DNA of 64,000 bases from Sphingomonas flavescens. GTDB taxonomy: Bacteria; Pseudomonadota; Alphaproteobacteria; Sphingomonadales; Sphingomonadaceae. Positions 43,905 to 51,644 of this stretch are shown here, in pieces. The stretch covers positions 1,240,001 through 1,304,000 of the forward strand of contig NZ_CP133016.1 of the NCBI RefSeq assembly GCF_030866745.1, read 5' to 3'. The first letter of the stretch is position 1. Every line of letters starts with the position of its first letter. The notes beneath the pieces were generated by a model. The model had not been told where the DNA came from. It saw only the letters and a list, made by a program, of their open reading frames with translations, and made no database searches. The position numbers and the translations under genes are program-made.

Positions 43905-43922
43905 TCTCCGTTCTTACGGAGA
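43905..43922. promoter_or_regulatory. Hairpin hiding a ribosome-binding site
   Basis: TCTCCGT / ACGGAGA with loop TCTT, a perfect 7-bp stem. On the minus strand it contains the GGAG of the 43716-43898 gene. Confidence 0.45.
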
Positions 43923-43998
43923 TGTAATGACGCTCGCGAAGAATACCATGCGTAGGTCGCTAACCCGACGGTAAGCGTGTCCGAGTTAGTCTGGCATC

Positions 43999-44697
43999 AT
44001 GGGTCGCAATTGGGGACCTAGTCGCTCGGAATGGCTCCGACCGGAGGCGTATGATGCGCTAAGTCCGGCCGAGAAGCGTGCCTTGTGGGCGGGGCAAAAT
44101 CGGCAGCGTCGCCGCAGTCGACTTACGCAGGGGCTGCTACTGGCATCCCTTGCAATAGTGATGGGCCTGATCGTGGGCTTCGCGTGGAGCCGTGACGGCG
44201 GCACGGTTCAGACCGCGCCGGGCGCGCCGATAGAGTGGAACGAGGTGCAGCCGGTGCCCGAGGCCCTGCCCGACCCGCAGGATAGCGACTGGTCGCGGCG
44301 CGGTGAAGTGGATGACGCTGGTTCGTCCGGCTCGGGGCAGAACGAGGCGATTCGCGCCAGCTTTGGTCTCTGTTTCACGGGGGGCGGGCGGAACTGCGTC
44401 GTCGATGGAGACACGTTCTGGATCGGCGGCGAGAAGGTGCGGATCGCCGGCATCGACGCGCCGGAGACGCATCCGTCGCGATGCCCGCAGGAGGCCGCGC
44501 TGGGAAGCCAGGCGACGACGATGCTGCGCGACCTGCTGAACGGCGGGGCGATCACGCTGACGCGGATCGACCGCGACCGGGACAGTTATGGGCGACTGCT
44601 CCGCAATGTGGCGGTGGACGGGCAGGATGTCGGTGAGGCGATGATCGCGGCGGGGGTGGCGCGAGAATATGGAGGCGGGCGCCAGCCTTGGTGCTAA
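43999..44697 (+). CDS. Membrane-anchored thermonuclease-family nuclease
   Basis: A 232-residue SNase-type nuclease. After a basic N-terminus and one membrane helix (about 45-63) comes a linker and the nuclease domain. All SNase catalytic positions are intact: R148, D153 and E156 (VRIAGIDAPETHPSRC) and R199 (YGRLLRNV). The topology places the enzyme in the periplasm or on the surface, where it may digest DNA for nutrition or defence. The degenerate paralogue is at 39539. Confidence 0.87.
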   Translation: MGRNWGPSRSEWLRPEAYDALSPAEKRALWAGQNRQRRRSRLTQGLLLASLAIVMGLIVGFAWSRDGGTVQTAPGAPIEWNEVQPVPEALPDPQDSDWSRRGEVDDAGSSGSGQNEAIRASFGLCFTGGGRNCVVDGDTFWIGGEKVRIAGIDAPETHPSRCPQEAALGSQATTMLRDLLNGGAITLTRIDRDRDSYGRLLRNVAVDGQDVGEAMIAAGVAREYGGGRQPWC

Positions 44698-44706
44698 ACC
44701 GATTGC

Positions 44707-45315
44707 ATGAGCGAGACACGCGCCGGGTTGCCGATCATCTCCTTTGAAAACAGCGAGGAGCTAGAGCGGTGGATGGAGGGGCAACCGGCGGATGCGCCGG
44801 GGGCGTGGATCAAGTTTGCCAAGGCGGGGTCGGGCGTGGCGAGTGTTTCCAAGTCCGACGCGATTGACGTGGCGCTGTGCCATGGGTGGATCGACGGGCA
44901 GCTCGACAAATATGACGAGCGGTTCTGGCTGATCCGCTTCACGCCGCGCAAGGCGCGGAGCAAATGGTCGCAGGTGAACCGGGAGCGCGTGGCCAAGCTG
45001 ATCGCGGCGGGGCGGATGCGCGCGGGCGGACTGGCGCAAGTCGAGGCGGCGAAGGCCGACAGGCGGTGGGACGCGGCCTATGCGCCGGCGAGCAGGGCGA
45101 GCGTGCCGGACGATCTGCAGGCCGCGCTGGACGCCAGCCCGAAGGCCGCGGCCTTCTTCGCCACCCTGACGGGCGCGAACCGCTACGCCATCCTCTATCG
45201 CATCGGCGCGGTGAAGAAGCCGGAGACGCGGGCGCGCAAGGTGGCGGAGTTCGTGGCGTTGCTGGAGCGGGGTGAAGCACCGAGCGCAGCGAAGACGGCG
45301 CGAAGCGCCACCTGA
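44707..45315 (+). CDS. YdeI/OmpD-associated family protein
   Basis: A 202-residue cytosolic protein of the YdeI/OmdA family: start IISFENSEELERWMEGQPAD, the CHGWIDGQLDKYDERFWL motif, then a C-terminal OmdA helix bundle (ANRYAILYRIGAVKKPETRA). The family is linked to bacteriocin protection and stress, biochemistry unknown. It follows the nuclease by 9 bp, probably an operon. A terminator-like hairpin follows at 45375. Confidence 0.9.
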   Translation: MSETRAGLPIISFENSEELERWMEGQPADAPGAWIKFAKAGSGVASVSKSDAIDVALCHGWIDGQLDKYDERFWLIRFTPRKARSKWSQVNRERVAKLIAAGRMRAGGLAQVEAAKADRRWDAAYAPASRASVPDDLQAALDASPKAAAFFATLTGANRYAILYRIGAVKKPETRARKVAEFVALLERGEAPSAAKTARSAT

Positions 45316-45374
45316 GCAGCGCGAAGAGATGCGGAAGTCCGGCCGGCGGGTCGGCCTTAGCCGAACCCGTTCGA

Positions 45375-45397
45375 CGTCACGGATTTACTCCGTGACG
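45375..45397. repeat. Perfect hairpin at the edge of the low-GC islet
   Basis: CGTCACGGA / TCCGTGACG, 9-bp stem, loop TTTAC, no U-tract. Upstream GC-rich spacer GGCCGGCGGGTCGGCC is also self-complementary. It marks the change from high- to lower-GC sequence before the gene at 45450. Confidence 0.5.
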
Positions 45398-45449
45398 GCA
45401 TTCCTGTCTGTTGCGGCGCCTGGATTACTACCGAGATTGAGAAAAACCT

Positions 45450-46061
45450 ATGCGAAAGCCAGCGAGTGTCGACGCCTTAACGGAACTTGGGCGGGTTCGA
45501 CTCTCCAAGAGCTTCTTCATGCGCGACATGCTCTATTCCGAGATTGCGCAGGTTCACGGCCTTCTTAATGCGCCAGACGATCCAGACCTCGCAATTCAGG
45601 CTGGAACACGGCTATGCGAAGAGCTGCTTGAGCCCCTCCAAGATCGTTTCGGCAGGGTAGCTATACGCTCCGCCTATCGCAGCCGCCAAGTCAACGCGCT
45701 CGGTAATGAGCGAGGCTTCAATTGCGCATCGAACGAGAAGAATGCGGCGAAGCATATCTGGGACATGCGTGACGAAGATGGTTGCTTTGGCGCGACCGCG
45801 TGCGTGATCATTCCATCAGCTTACGACAAACATCCTGAAGTGAGCGGTTGGCAGCACTTGGCGCTGTGGATTCACGATCACCTGCCCTACTCTTCGCTTT
45901 GGTTCTTCCCGAGCTACTGGGCCGTCAACATCAATTGGCATGAACATCCCAAACGGCAGATCGATAGTTACGCGAAGCCAAATGGGCGATGGGACCCAGA
46001 GAAGTTTCGACGCGAGACCTTGGAGAAGTTCGGTGATCGTCGCGTCTCATTCGGACCCTAA
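45450..46061 (+). CDS. Peptidase M15-like hypothetical protein (lower GC)
   Basis: A 203-residue protein. Its middle resembles D-Ala-D-Ala carboxypeptidase/M15A folds: the SAYRSRQVNALGNE segment is close to the family's SGYRSxxVN, followed by an AAKHIWDMRDEDG segment that may carry the H/D zinc ligands and a WHEHP near the C-terminus for the third ligand. This assignment is inference. No signal peptide. Codon use is more A/T-rich than neighbouring genes, which suggests recent acquisition. It converges with the DUF4145 gene, stops overlapping by 4 bp. Confidence 0.65.
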   Translation: MRKPASVDALTELGRVRLSKSFFMRDMLYSEIAQVHGLLNAPDDPDLAIQAGTRLCEELLEPLQDRFGRVAIRSAYRSRQVNALGNERGFNCASNEKNAAKHIWDMRDEDGCFGATACVIIPSAYDKHPEVSGWQHLALWIHDHLPYSSLWFFPSYWAVNINWHEHPKRQIDSYAKPNGRWDPEKFRRETLEKFGDRRVSFGP

Positions 46062-46717
46062 GCTGCTGCTGTTACGACAGATTCGTTTGCCGGTGTGCGT
46101 TTACCGCGATTAGCCTTTACCATGGCAGGTAACGTGAAGCTGTAGGTCAGAAACGCTTCCGCGAATCTTCGTAAAGATTTGGCATCCACTTCAGTTTCAG
46201 GCTCTTCGCCGTGCACAGCGTCGTTCCCGTCCAACCTTATTTCATGCGACCAATCGCCCATTGCAGCAGTCAATTGGCCATTGTTCACAAGCAGATGGAT
46301 GCGCTTGAATAAGGTCTCGTCGCGATGATCAGGATCAATGACCTTAGTCGAGACATCAAGTGTCTTGCGGAACATGGCGCCAGCGGCGTCCCAATGTCCC
46401 GCTTTCAGTGCCCGTACACCTTGTTCGTAGAAGTTTGTAATATTGGCTGGAACGGCAGCGGGCGTTTTTGATTGATAATCAGGCCATTGTTGTTCGACCG
46501 TGATTCTAAGTTTCTCTTGCGAGCCTGTCGCTTTCACCAAATCAGCGCCGGACGTGTGCTCGTAAAGTCCGAGATGGAAGATAGCGCCCTTCCTGCAAGC
46601 GTTGCAGGTTGCGAGCATGTGTACTTCAGACTTAGATGAGCTAACTTCGAACTGGTAGCGCGCAACAAACGCTACCTTTTGGATGCCGCAATGCGGGCAA
46701 TCGCCCGTAATGACCAT
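46058..46717 (-). CDS. DUF4145 zinc-ribbon protein (lower GC)
   Basis: A 219-residue protein with an N-terminal zinc ribbon (C7, C10, C38, C41: CPHC and CNAC) and a DUF4145 domain (GHWDAAGAMFRKTLD, then HEIRLDGNDAVHGEE). DUF4145 is common as a standalone or fused module in mobile and defence-associated loci; function is unknown. The GGAG site lies in the last codons of nrdB, 5 bp downstream of which this gene starts, so it may share the nrdB transcript. Lower GC than its neighbours. Confidence 0.8.
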   Translation of the reverse strand: MVITGDCPHCGIQKVAFVARYQFEVSSSKSEVHMLATCNACRKGAIFHLGLYEHTSGADLVKATGSQEKLRITVEQQWPDYQSKTPAAVPANITNFYEQGVRALKAGHWDAAGAMFRKTLDVSTKVIDPDHRDETLFKRIHLLVNNGQLTAAMGDWSHEIRLDGNDAVHGEEPETEVDAKSLRRFAEAFLTYSFTLPAMVKANRGKRTPANESVVTAAA

Positions 46718-46722
46718 TAGCC

Positions 46723-47784
46723 CTACTCCGCCGCCACCCCCGACGCCTCGAACATATCCGGCCCCTCGCCACCCGCGCTCGCGTCGTTCGCGGCGGCTTC
46801 GCCCTTGGCCTTCTGGCGGCGGTCGAAGCTGTCCCAGACCTCGTTCCAGTTCCCGCGGGTCGCCGCCTTTGAGTATTCGGTCGCGCGGGTTTCGAAGAAG
46901 TTGGCGTGCTCGACGCCGTTGAGCAAAGGCGCGAGCCAGGGCAGCGGGTGCTCGTCGACCATGTAGATCGGCTTGAAGCCCAACTGCCCCATGCGCCAGT
47001 CGGCGATGTAGCGGATGTACTTCTTGATCTCCTTGGGGGTCATGCCGTTGACCGGCCCCTGTTCGAAGGCGAGGTCGATGAACGCATCTTCGAGCGCGAC
47101 CGTTTGATGGCAGGTGTCGCGGATGTCGTCCTTGACCGACTTGGTCAGGCAGTCGCGTTCCTTCACGAAGGCGTGGAACAGCTTGATGATGCCTTCGCAG
47201 TGGAGGCTTTCGTCGCGGACCGACCAGCTGACGATCTGGCCCATGCCCTTCATCTTGTTGAAGCGCGGGAAGTTCATCAGCATCGCGAAGCTGGCGAACA
47301 GCTGCAGCCCCTCGGTGAAGCCGCCGAACATGGCGAGCGTCTTGGCGATGTCCTCGTCGGTGTCGACGCCGAACGTGCTGAGGTAATCGTGCTTGTCCTT
47401 CATCTCCTTATACTGGAGGAAGGCGCTATACTCGCTTTCGGGCATGCCGATCGTGTCGAGCAGGTGCGAGTAAGCGGCGATGTGGACCGTTTCCATGTTG
47501 CTGAACGCGGTCAGCATCATCTTGATCTCGGTCGGCTTGAACACGCGCCCATATTTGTCGTGGTAGCAATCCTGCACCTCGACATCCGCCTGGGTGAAGA
47601 AGCGGAAGATCTGCGTCAGCAGGTTGCGTTCGTGGTCGGTGAGCTTCTGCGCCCAGTCGCGGCAGTCCTCACCCAGCGGCACTTCCTCCGGCATCCAGTG
47701 GATCTGCTGCTGGCGCTTCCAATATTCGAACGCCCAGGGGTATTCGAACGGCTTGTAGGTCTTGGACGCCTGAAGAAGTCCCAT
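46723..47784 (-). CDS. nrdB: Ribonucleotide reductase subunit beta
   Basis: Class I RNR small subunit, 353 residues, holding the metal centre and radical. Ligands visible include E98, H101 (NMETVHIAAYSHL) and the radical Tyr candidate Y105, plus the QADVEVQDCYHDKYG segment; a second ligand pair lies in the SWSVRDESLHCEG region. ATG 47784 gives the normal start. Located 3.8 kb downstream of nrdA on the same strand but separated by seven genes, an unusual split. The DUF4145 gene follows it by 5 bp. Confidence 0.95.
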   Translation of the reverse strand: MGLLQASKTYKPFEYPWAFEYWKRQQQIHWMPEEVPLGEDCRDWAQKLTDHERNLLTQIFRFFTQADVEVQDCYHDKYGRVFKPTEIKMMLTAFSNMETVHIAAYSHLLDTIGMPESEYSAFLQYKEMKDKHDYLSTFGVDTDEDIAKTLAMFGGFTEGLQLFASFAMLMNFPRFNKMKGMGQIVSWSVRDESLHCEGIIKLFHAFVKERDCLTKSVKDDIRDTCHQTVALEDAFIDLAFEQGPVNGMTPKEIKKYIRYIADWRMGQLGFKPIYMVDEHPLPWLAPLLNGVEHANFFETRATEYSKAATRGNWNEVWDSFDRRQKAKGEAAANDASAGGEGPDMFEASGVAAE

Positions 47785-47786
47785 GG

Positions 47787-48146
47787 TTACGCTCCTGTGA
47801 GTTCGATGACGGTGGCGGCGCCGAGGATGACGGCACAGATCAGAACGGTGATGAGCAGGACCTGACGGTTCTTGCGCAATTGCTCGGTACCCGCTGGCGT
47901 GCCGGGGGCGCGGCGGGAGTGAATGAGCAGGATGCCAAGAAGCGGCAGGCTCGCGAACGGCTGCGTGGACTTGAGGTGAAGCGGGATCAGCCCCGCCTGG
48001 CCGAGCAAGGAAGCGAGCGAGTATATCCCGCCAACCACAACAATCACGAGGCCGGTCCACTGCACCCAATTATATGGGCGAAGTGGGGGCCCGGGCTGTT
48101 CGTAGGCGTACGGATCGTAGCCGGAGTTGTCGCGGTAGCCGGCCAT
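47787..48146 (-). CDS. Two-helix membrane protein of the PepSY operon
   Basis: A 119-residue inner-membrane protein with three hydrophobic helices (LVIVVVGGIYSLASLLGQ, LPLLGILLIHSR, VLLITVLICAVILGAATVI) and a Tyr/Pro-rich N-terminus (DNSGYDPYAYEQPGPP). Start ATG 48146 overlaps the preceding stop by 1 bp. No named family. Member of a coupled run 48955, 48457, 48146, 47787; nrdB follows. Confidence 0.75.
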   Translation of the reverse strand: MAGYRDNSGYDPYAYEQPGPPLRPYNWVQWTGLVIVVVGGIYSLASLLGQAGLIPLHLKSTQPFASLPLLGILLIHSRRAPGTPAGTEQLRKNRQVLLITVLICAVILGAATVIELTGA

Positions 48147-48460
48147 CAGTCGATCCGCCGCGCGGTCGTATCGATGACGCGGTCGCGGTAGACGACGCGC
48201 TCGCCGCCCTTCTTGGCGCCGACGCCGAACACGACGATGCCGAGGAAATAGCCGAAATCGTACCAGCCGCCGTTGTTGGGCACGGCATAGACCGCGACCT
48301 GCGGCATAAACAAAGACACGACCCAGGCGACCGGGAAGATGAAGCCGTGCCACAGGCCGAGCAGGAAACCCGGCGCGGTGGGCGCGACGGCGGCGCTGGT
48401 CTGCGTCGCTGCGCAGGCGGTCAGCGTCGAAGTGGAAGCGGCGGCAGCCGCCGCTTTCAC
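48146..48460 (-). CDS. Hydrophobic protein, possibly lipoprotein
   Basis: A 104-residue product: signal-like start VKAAAAAASTSTLTACAATQ with a possible lipobox LTAC, then one or two hydrophobic helices (GFIFPVAWVVSLFMPQVAV, FGYFLGIVVFGVGA). GTG 48460 overlaps the PepSY gene stop (GTGA). Conserved context only; no family known. Confidence 0.7.
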   Translation of the reverse strand: MKAAAAAASTSTLTACAATQTSAAVAPTAPGFLLGLWHGFIFPVAWVVSLFMPQVAVYAVPNNGGWYDFGYFLGIVVFGVGAKKGGERVVYRDRVIDTTARRID

Positions 48461-48879
48461 CAGAAGAAGCGGCCGCCTCTTAGCTTGCCGCCGTGCTGGG
48501 TCTTCACCAGCCGGCCGCGCCACATCTGGATGTACATCCACAGGCCCGAGAAGCTGAAGAAGACCAGCGACAGGCCGGACAGGATCGAGATGATCGTGCC
48601 GACGGGCCCGAAGCTCTCGCCCGAATGCAGGTGATGGAGCAGGCCGACGTTCCACGCCGGCTTGGTCGCGGGCTTGGGGCGGCAGGTCATGGTTTCCGGA
48701 CAGACGAAGCCCGGCGGGGTCGCGGCCTTCGCCGCCGCGCGGGCCCGCGCCTCGCTTGCTTCCGTCTCGAACCCGCCCGAGTTGACCAGGCTGCCCACCT
48801 GACTGAGCACGCCCGTCACCGAGATCCACAGCAAGAACACGCCGAACAACACGGCCAGCCAACGATGCCACTTGCGCAC
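48457..48879 (-). CDS. PepSY-associated TM protein
   Basis: A 140-residue protein with two membrane helices (WLAVLFGVFLLWISVTGVLS and IISILSGLSLVFFSFSGLWMYI) and a periplasmic loop with a Cys pair (FVCPETMTCRPK) and histidines (LHHLHSGE), matching PepSY_TM small members. PepSY_TM proteins often act with TonB-dependent uptake of iron or other metals. GTG start behind AGGAGG. A palindromic operator-like site is 13 bp upstream. First gene of a coupled operon. Confidence 0.85.
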   Translation of the reverse strand: MRKWHRWLAVLFGVFLLWISVTGVLSQVGSLVNSGGFETEASEARARAAAKAATPPGFVCPETMTCRPKPATKPAWNVGLLHHLHSGESFGPVGTIISILSGLSLVFFSFSGLWMYIQMWRGRLVKTQHGGKLRGGRFFW

Positions 48880-48892
48880 AGGCGCCTCCTAA

Positions 48893-48909
48893 TTGCGAAC
48901 GTTTCGCAA
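48893..48909. promoter_or_regulatory. 17-bp palindrome before the PepSY operon
   Basis: TTGCGAA-CGT-TTCGCAA is a perfect 7-bp inverted repeat with a 3-bp spacer, ending 13 bp upstream of the PepSY start codon. It does not match the canonical Fur box. A repressor operator, maybe LacI-like because of its central CG, is the simplest reading. Confidence 0.55.
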
Positions 48910-48954
48910 CAGAGAGACGATGCGAATAGCTTTGGCAAGTGTTGTTTCCGCCGA

Positions 48955-49185
48955 TCATTGCGCCCCGCCCAACATCGCTTCGCGCTCCGCCTGGCTCGGG
49001 CGATAGTCCATCAGGCCGAGCGCATGGGCGCCCAGGATCGCCGCGATCACGAACATGATCACCGGGCCCTGCGTGCTCGGACGGCCGTCACCACCCGGGC
49101 GCCGATAGAACCAGATGCCCGCGCCGATCAGCAGGACCGCGACGGCCAGCTCGATCATTCGCCCGGTGGTGAGGTGCGCGATCAC
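48955..49185 (-). CDS. Two-helix hypothetical membrane protein
   Basis: A 76-residue protein (IELAVAVLLIGAGIWFYRR, then IMFVIAAILGAHALGLMDY), with two membrane segments and a short acidic tail. GTG 49185 overlaps the stop of the M28 peptidase gene (GTGA); ATG 49161 is the alternative. Probably translated with that peptidase. No family recognised. Confidence 0.7.
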   Translation of the reverse strand: MIAHLTTGRMIELAVAVLLIGAGIWFYRRPGGDGRPSTQGPVIMFVIAAILGAHALGLMDYRPSQAEREAMLGGAQ

Positions 49186-51419
49186 GCCGCGGGCCGTCCG
49201 ATCGCGGCAGCCTGGTCGAGGCGGTTGGCATAGTCCTCGAGCACCTTGGCGGTGCGCTCGACGTAGGTGCGCGCGTCGTCCCAGCGGCGCTGCTCGATCG
49301 CCTCGCGGACGCCGGGCAGCGTCTTGGCGCCGTAGCCGGTTAGCGTGCCCGGAGCGTAGACGAGGTTCTTGAACCACGGACGGCCGGGCAGGCCCGCGGG
49401 ATCGATCAGCAGCTGGTCGATGCGCGCTAGGCTGGCGTTGATGCGCGCCTGGGTCGCCGGCGGCAGATCCGACGCACGACCCAGCGTGGCGTCGGCGGCG
49501 CTGGCGGCGCGCTTGAGGTGATCGACCGCGTTCTCCAGCACCAGCATGTCGATCAGCGGCGTGACGCCCTGGTCGCGCGGGGCGACGATCGGATCGCGGG
49601 GGCTGGCGGCAAGCGCGAAGTCCCCCTCGCGGCGCAGGTCGGCGAGCGTGCGGTCCTTTTCGCGCTGATCGGCGGCGAGCTTCTTGATGTCGGTCAGGTA
49701 GCGCCCGACGGCGGTGGCGAAGTCGCCGTAGCGGGCGGGCACGCGCGGGGCGTCGGCGGCGCGCATGACGACGCGGCCGACCAGCTTCGACAGCGCTGCG
49801 CCATATTGCAGGCCCGGATCGTCGAAGTGGGTGACGTGATAGTAACTGTCGTAGACCGAGTGGTAGCTGCCGTCGGACTCATCCTCGCCGCCGAAGCCGA
49901 GGTTCAGCGAGGCGATGCCGAGATGCTGCAGGAAGGCGGTATAGTCGGAGCCCGAACCTAGCGCGCTGAGCGGAAAATCCCCGCCGGACTTGGCCGCCTC
50001 GAACTGTTCAGGGCGAACGCTTTCTTTGTCGCTATAGCCTCTCGCCAGGATCGCCGCCCGGCCACGGCGCGCGGCGGGGACGTTGGTCTTCGGGTCGAGG
50101 ACGTCGTTGGCCGCCTGATTGACGAAATGCTGCAGTTCATGGCTGCCGCCCGCGCCTAGGAAGCCGCGGCCGTTGCCGTCGGTATTGATGTACATCAGCG
50201 CCTTGCGCTTCAGCTCATCGGCGTGCGCCTCGGCCCATTCGGTCGAGCCGAGCAGGCCCGGCTCCTCGCCGTCCCAGCTGGCGTAGACGATGGTCCGCGC
50301 CGGCCGCCAGCCGCCCCGGTAGAGCGCGCCGAGCGCCTTGGCCTCGCTCATCAGCGCGACCTGGCCGGTCAGCGGATCGGAGGCGCCGAACACCCAGCCG
50401 TCGCGGTGGTTGCCACGAACGATCCATTCGTCGGGATAGGTCGAGCCGCGCAGCGTCGCGATGACGTTGTAGACGGGCTTCTGCGACCAGTCGGACTTGA
50501 CCGCGAGGTGCACCTTGACCGCATCGCTGCCGCCCCAGTGATAGGCGAGCGGAAGGCCGCCGCGCTGCTTGCCGGTCACCAGCGGGCCATCGAGCGCGGC
50601 GATGATCCGCGTCGCGTCGCGATACGAGATCGGCAGGGTCGGAATCTTGAGGATCGTGATTGCCTGCTCGCGCGTCAGGCGCTTGGCGCCCGGCGTCGAA
50701 CCGATGCCCGGCGTCAGCGGATCGCCGGGGTAGATCGGCATGTCGGCGACCGAGCCGCGCTGCACGCCGGCATCGGGCCGTCCCCCGCCCTTCGGGAAGA
50801 CGTCGGCCTCGGCGTAGCTGTCGTCGGCCGGGTCGGAGTAGATCAGGCAGCCGGCCGCGCCATGTTCCTGCGCCAGCTTGGGCTTCAGGCCCCGCCAGCC
50901 GCCGCCGTAGCGGGCGAGCACGATCTTGCCTTTGACCGAAATGCCGCGCTGCTCGAGCGCGTCATAATCGTCGGGCATGCCGTAATTGACGTAGACGACC
51001 GGTGCGGTGACGTCGCCGTCGCCCTGATAGGCGACATAGGGTGGCAGCGCGCCGGCAGTCTGGGACGAGGTCGGGTCCTCGGCGATCGCCGGCTCCTGCC
51101 CGCCCAGCTGAACGCGGGTCGGCGTGACCAGTTCGAGCGTCGTCGAGATCGGCGTCGGATAGAGGACGTCGAAGCGCTCGATCCGCGCGTCCCAGCCCCA
51201 TTGCTTAAACAGGGCCAGCTGCATGTCGGCATTGGCCTTGTTGTGCGGCGCGCCGACATGGTTGGGCGCGGAGGACATGGTCTGCAGCCAGCCGAGCTGG
51301 TCGGCGGTGCTGATCATCGAGTCGAAGCTCTGTTCGAGCGCCTGGCCGCCCGATTGCGCGGTGGCGGCCGTGGCGACGAGGGCGAGCGCGGCGACGCCGC
51401 TGGCGAGCAGGCGCCTCAC
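49182..51419 (-). CDS. Secreted M28 peptidase of the glutamate carboxypeptidase II type
   Basis: A 745-residue exported metallopeptidase. Signal peptide (RRLLASGVAALALVATAATAQ), a PA domain inserted in the peptidase (about 130-250), the M28 catalytic core with the zinc motif RGNHRDGWVFGASDP and SWDGEEPGLLGSTEWAE, and a C-terminal helical dimerisation domain as in PSMA/transferrin receptor. Likely an aminopeptidase or carboxypeptidase feeding on peptides. GTG 51419 overlaps the previous stop (GTGA); GTG 51428 is an alternative. A second M28 peptidase is at 53904, on the other side of nrdA. Confidence 0.9.
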   Translation of the reverse strand: MRRLLASGVAALALVATAATAQSGGQALEQSFDSMISTADQLGWLQTMSSAPNHVGAPHNKANADMQLALFKQWGWDARIERFDVLYPTPISTTLELVTPTRVQLGGQEPAIAEDPTSSQTAGALPPYVAYQGDGDVTAPVVYVNYGMPDDYDALEQRGISVKGKIVLARYGGGWRGLKPKLAQEHGAAGCLIYSDPADDSYAEADVFPKGGGRPDAGVQRGSVADMPIYPGDPLTPGIGSTPGAKRLTREQAITILKIPTLPISYRDATRIIAALDGPLVTGKQRGGLPLAYHWGGSDAVKVHLAVKSDWSQKPVYNVIATLRGSTYPDEWIVRGNHRDGWVFGASDPLTGQVALMSEAKALGALYRGGWRPARTIVYASWDGEEPGLLGSTEWAEAHADELKRKALMYINTDGNGRGFLGAGGSHELQHFVNQAANDVLDPKTNVPAARRGRAAILARGYSDKESVRPEQFEAAKSGGDFPLSALGSGSDYTAFLQHLGIASLNLGFGGEDESDGSYHSVYDSYYHVTHFDDPGLQYGAALSKLVGRVVMRAADAPRVPARYGDFATAVGRYLTDIKKLAADQREKDRTLADLRREGDFALAASPRDPIVAPRDQGVTPLIDMLVLENAVDHLKRAASAADATLGRASDLPPATQARINASLARIDQLLIDPAGLPGRPWFKNLVYAPGTLTGYGAKTLPGVREAIEQRRWDDARTYVERTAKVLEDYANRLDQAAAIGRPAA

Positions 51420-51535
51420 CGGAGCCACGCAGCGACAGCGACGGTGGCGACGCCGGCAAGGAGGTCGAGCGCAACGAGGCCAAGCACGACGTAGCCGGCG
51501 CGCTTGCCGTATTTGCGGAGCTTCTCTTTGCTCAC
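51416..51535 (-). CDS. 39-residue single-helix membrane protein
   Basis: A tiny protein (VSKEKLRKYGKRAGYVVLGL, then a second hydrophobic stretch to AWLR), one membrane helix, GTG 51535 with a GGAG site, overlapping the M28 start. Short, but the ribosome-binding site and overlap support it. Confidence 0.55.
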   Translation of the reverse strand: MSKEKLRKYGKRAGYVVLGLVALDLLAGVATVAVAAWLR

Positions 51536-51540
51536 TGGAT

Positions 51541-51644
51541 TACTCCGTCTTGCCAGCGGAGGCTGGCATCCATGTCGTCGCCTGTCGTCGACGTCCGCCA
51601 TTGCTCACCGACATGGACCCCAGCCTGCGCTGGGGTGACGAGGC
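51541..51644. repeat. Sphingomonad-type intergenic palindromic repeat
   Basis: Two hairpins, GCCAGC-ggag-GCTGGC (51552-51567) and CCCCAGC-ctgc-GCTGGGG (51618-51635), enclosed by an outer pair CCATGTC / GACATGG. The layout is that of the abundant non-coding palindromic repeats I associate with sphingomonads. It fills the whole gap between nrdA and the 39-residue gene and may also act as the nrdA terminator. Confidence 0.7.

Noticed and set aside
48893..48909. Palindrome read as a Fur box
   Set aside because: Spacer and half-site do not match the known 7-1-7 AT-rich Fur pattern; kept as an unassigned operator instead.
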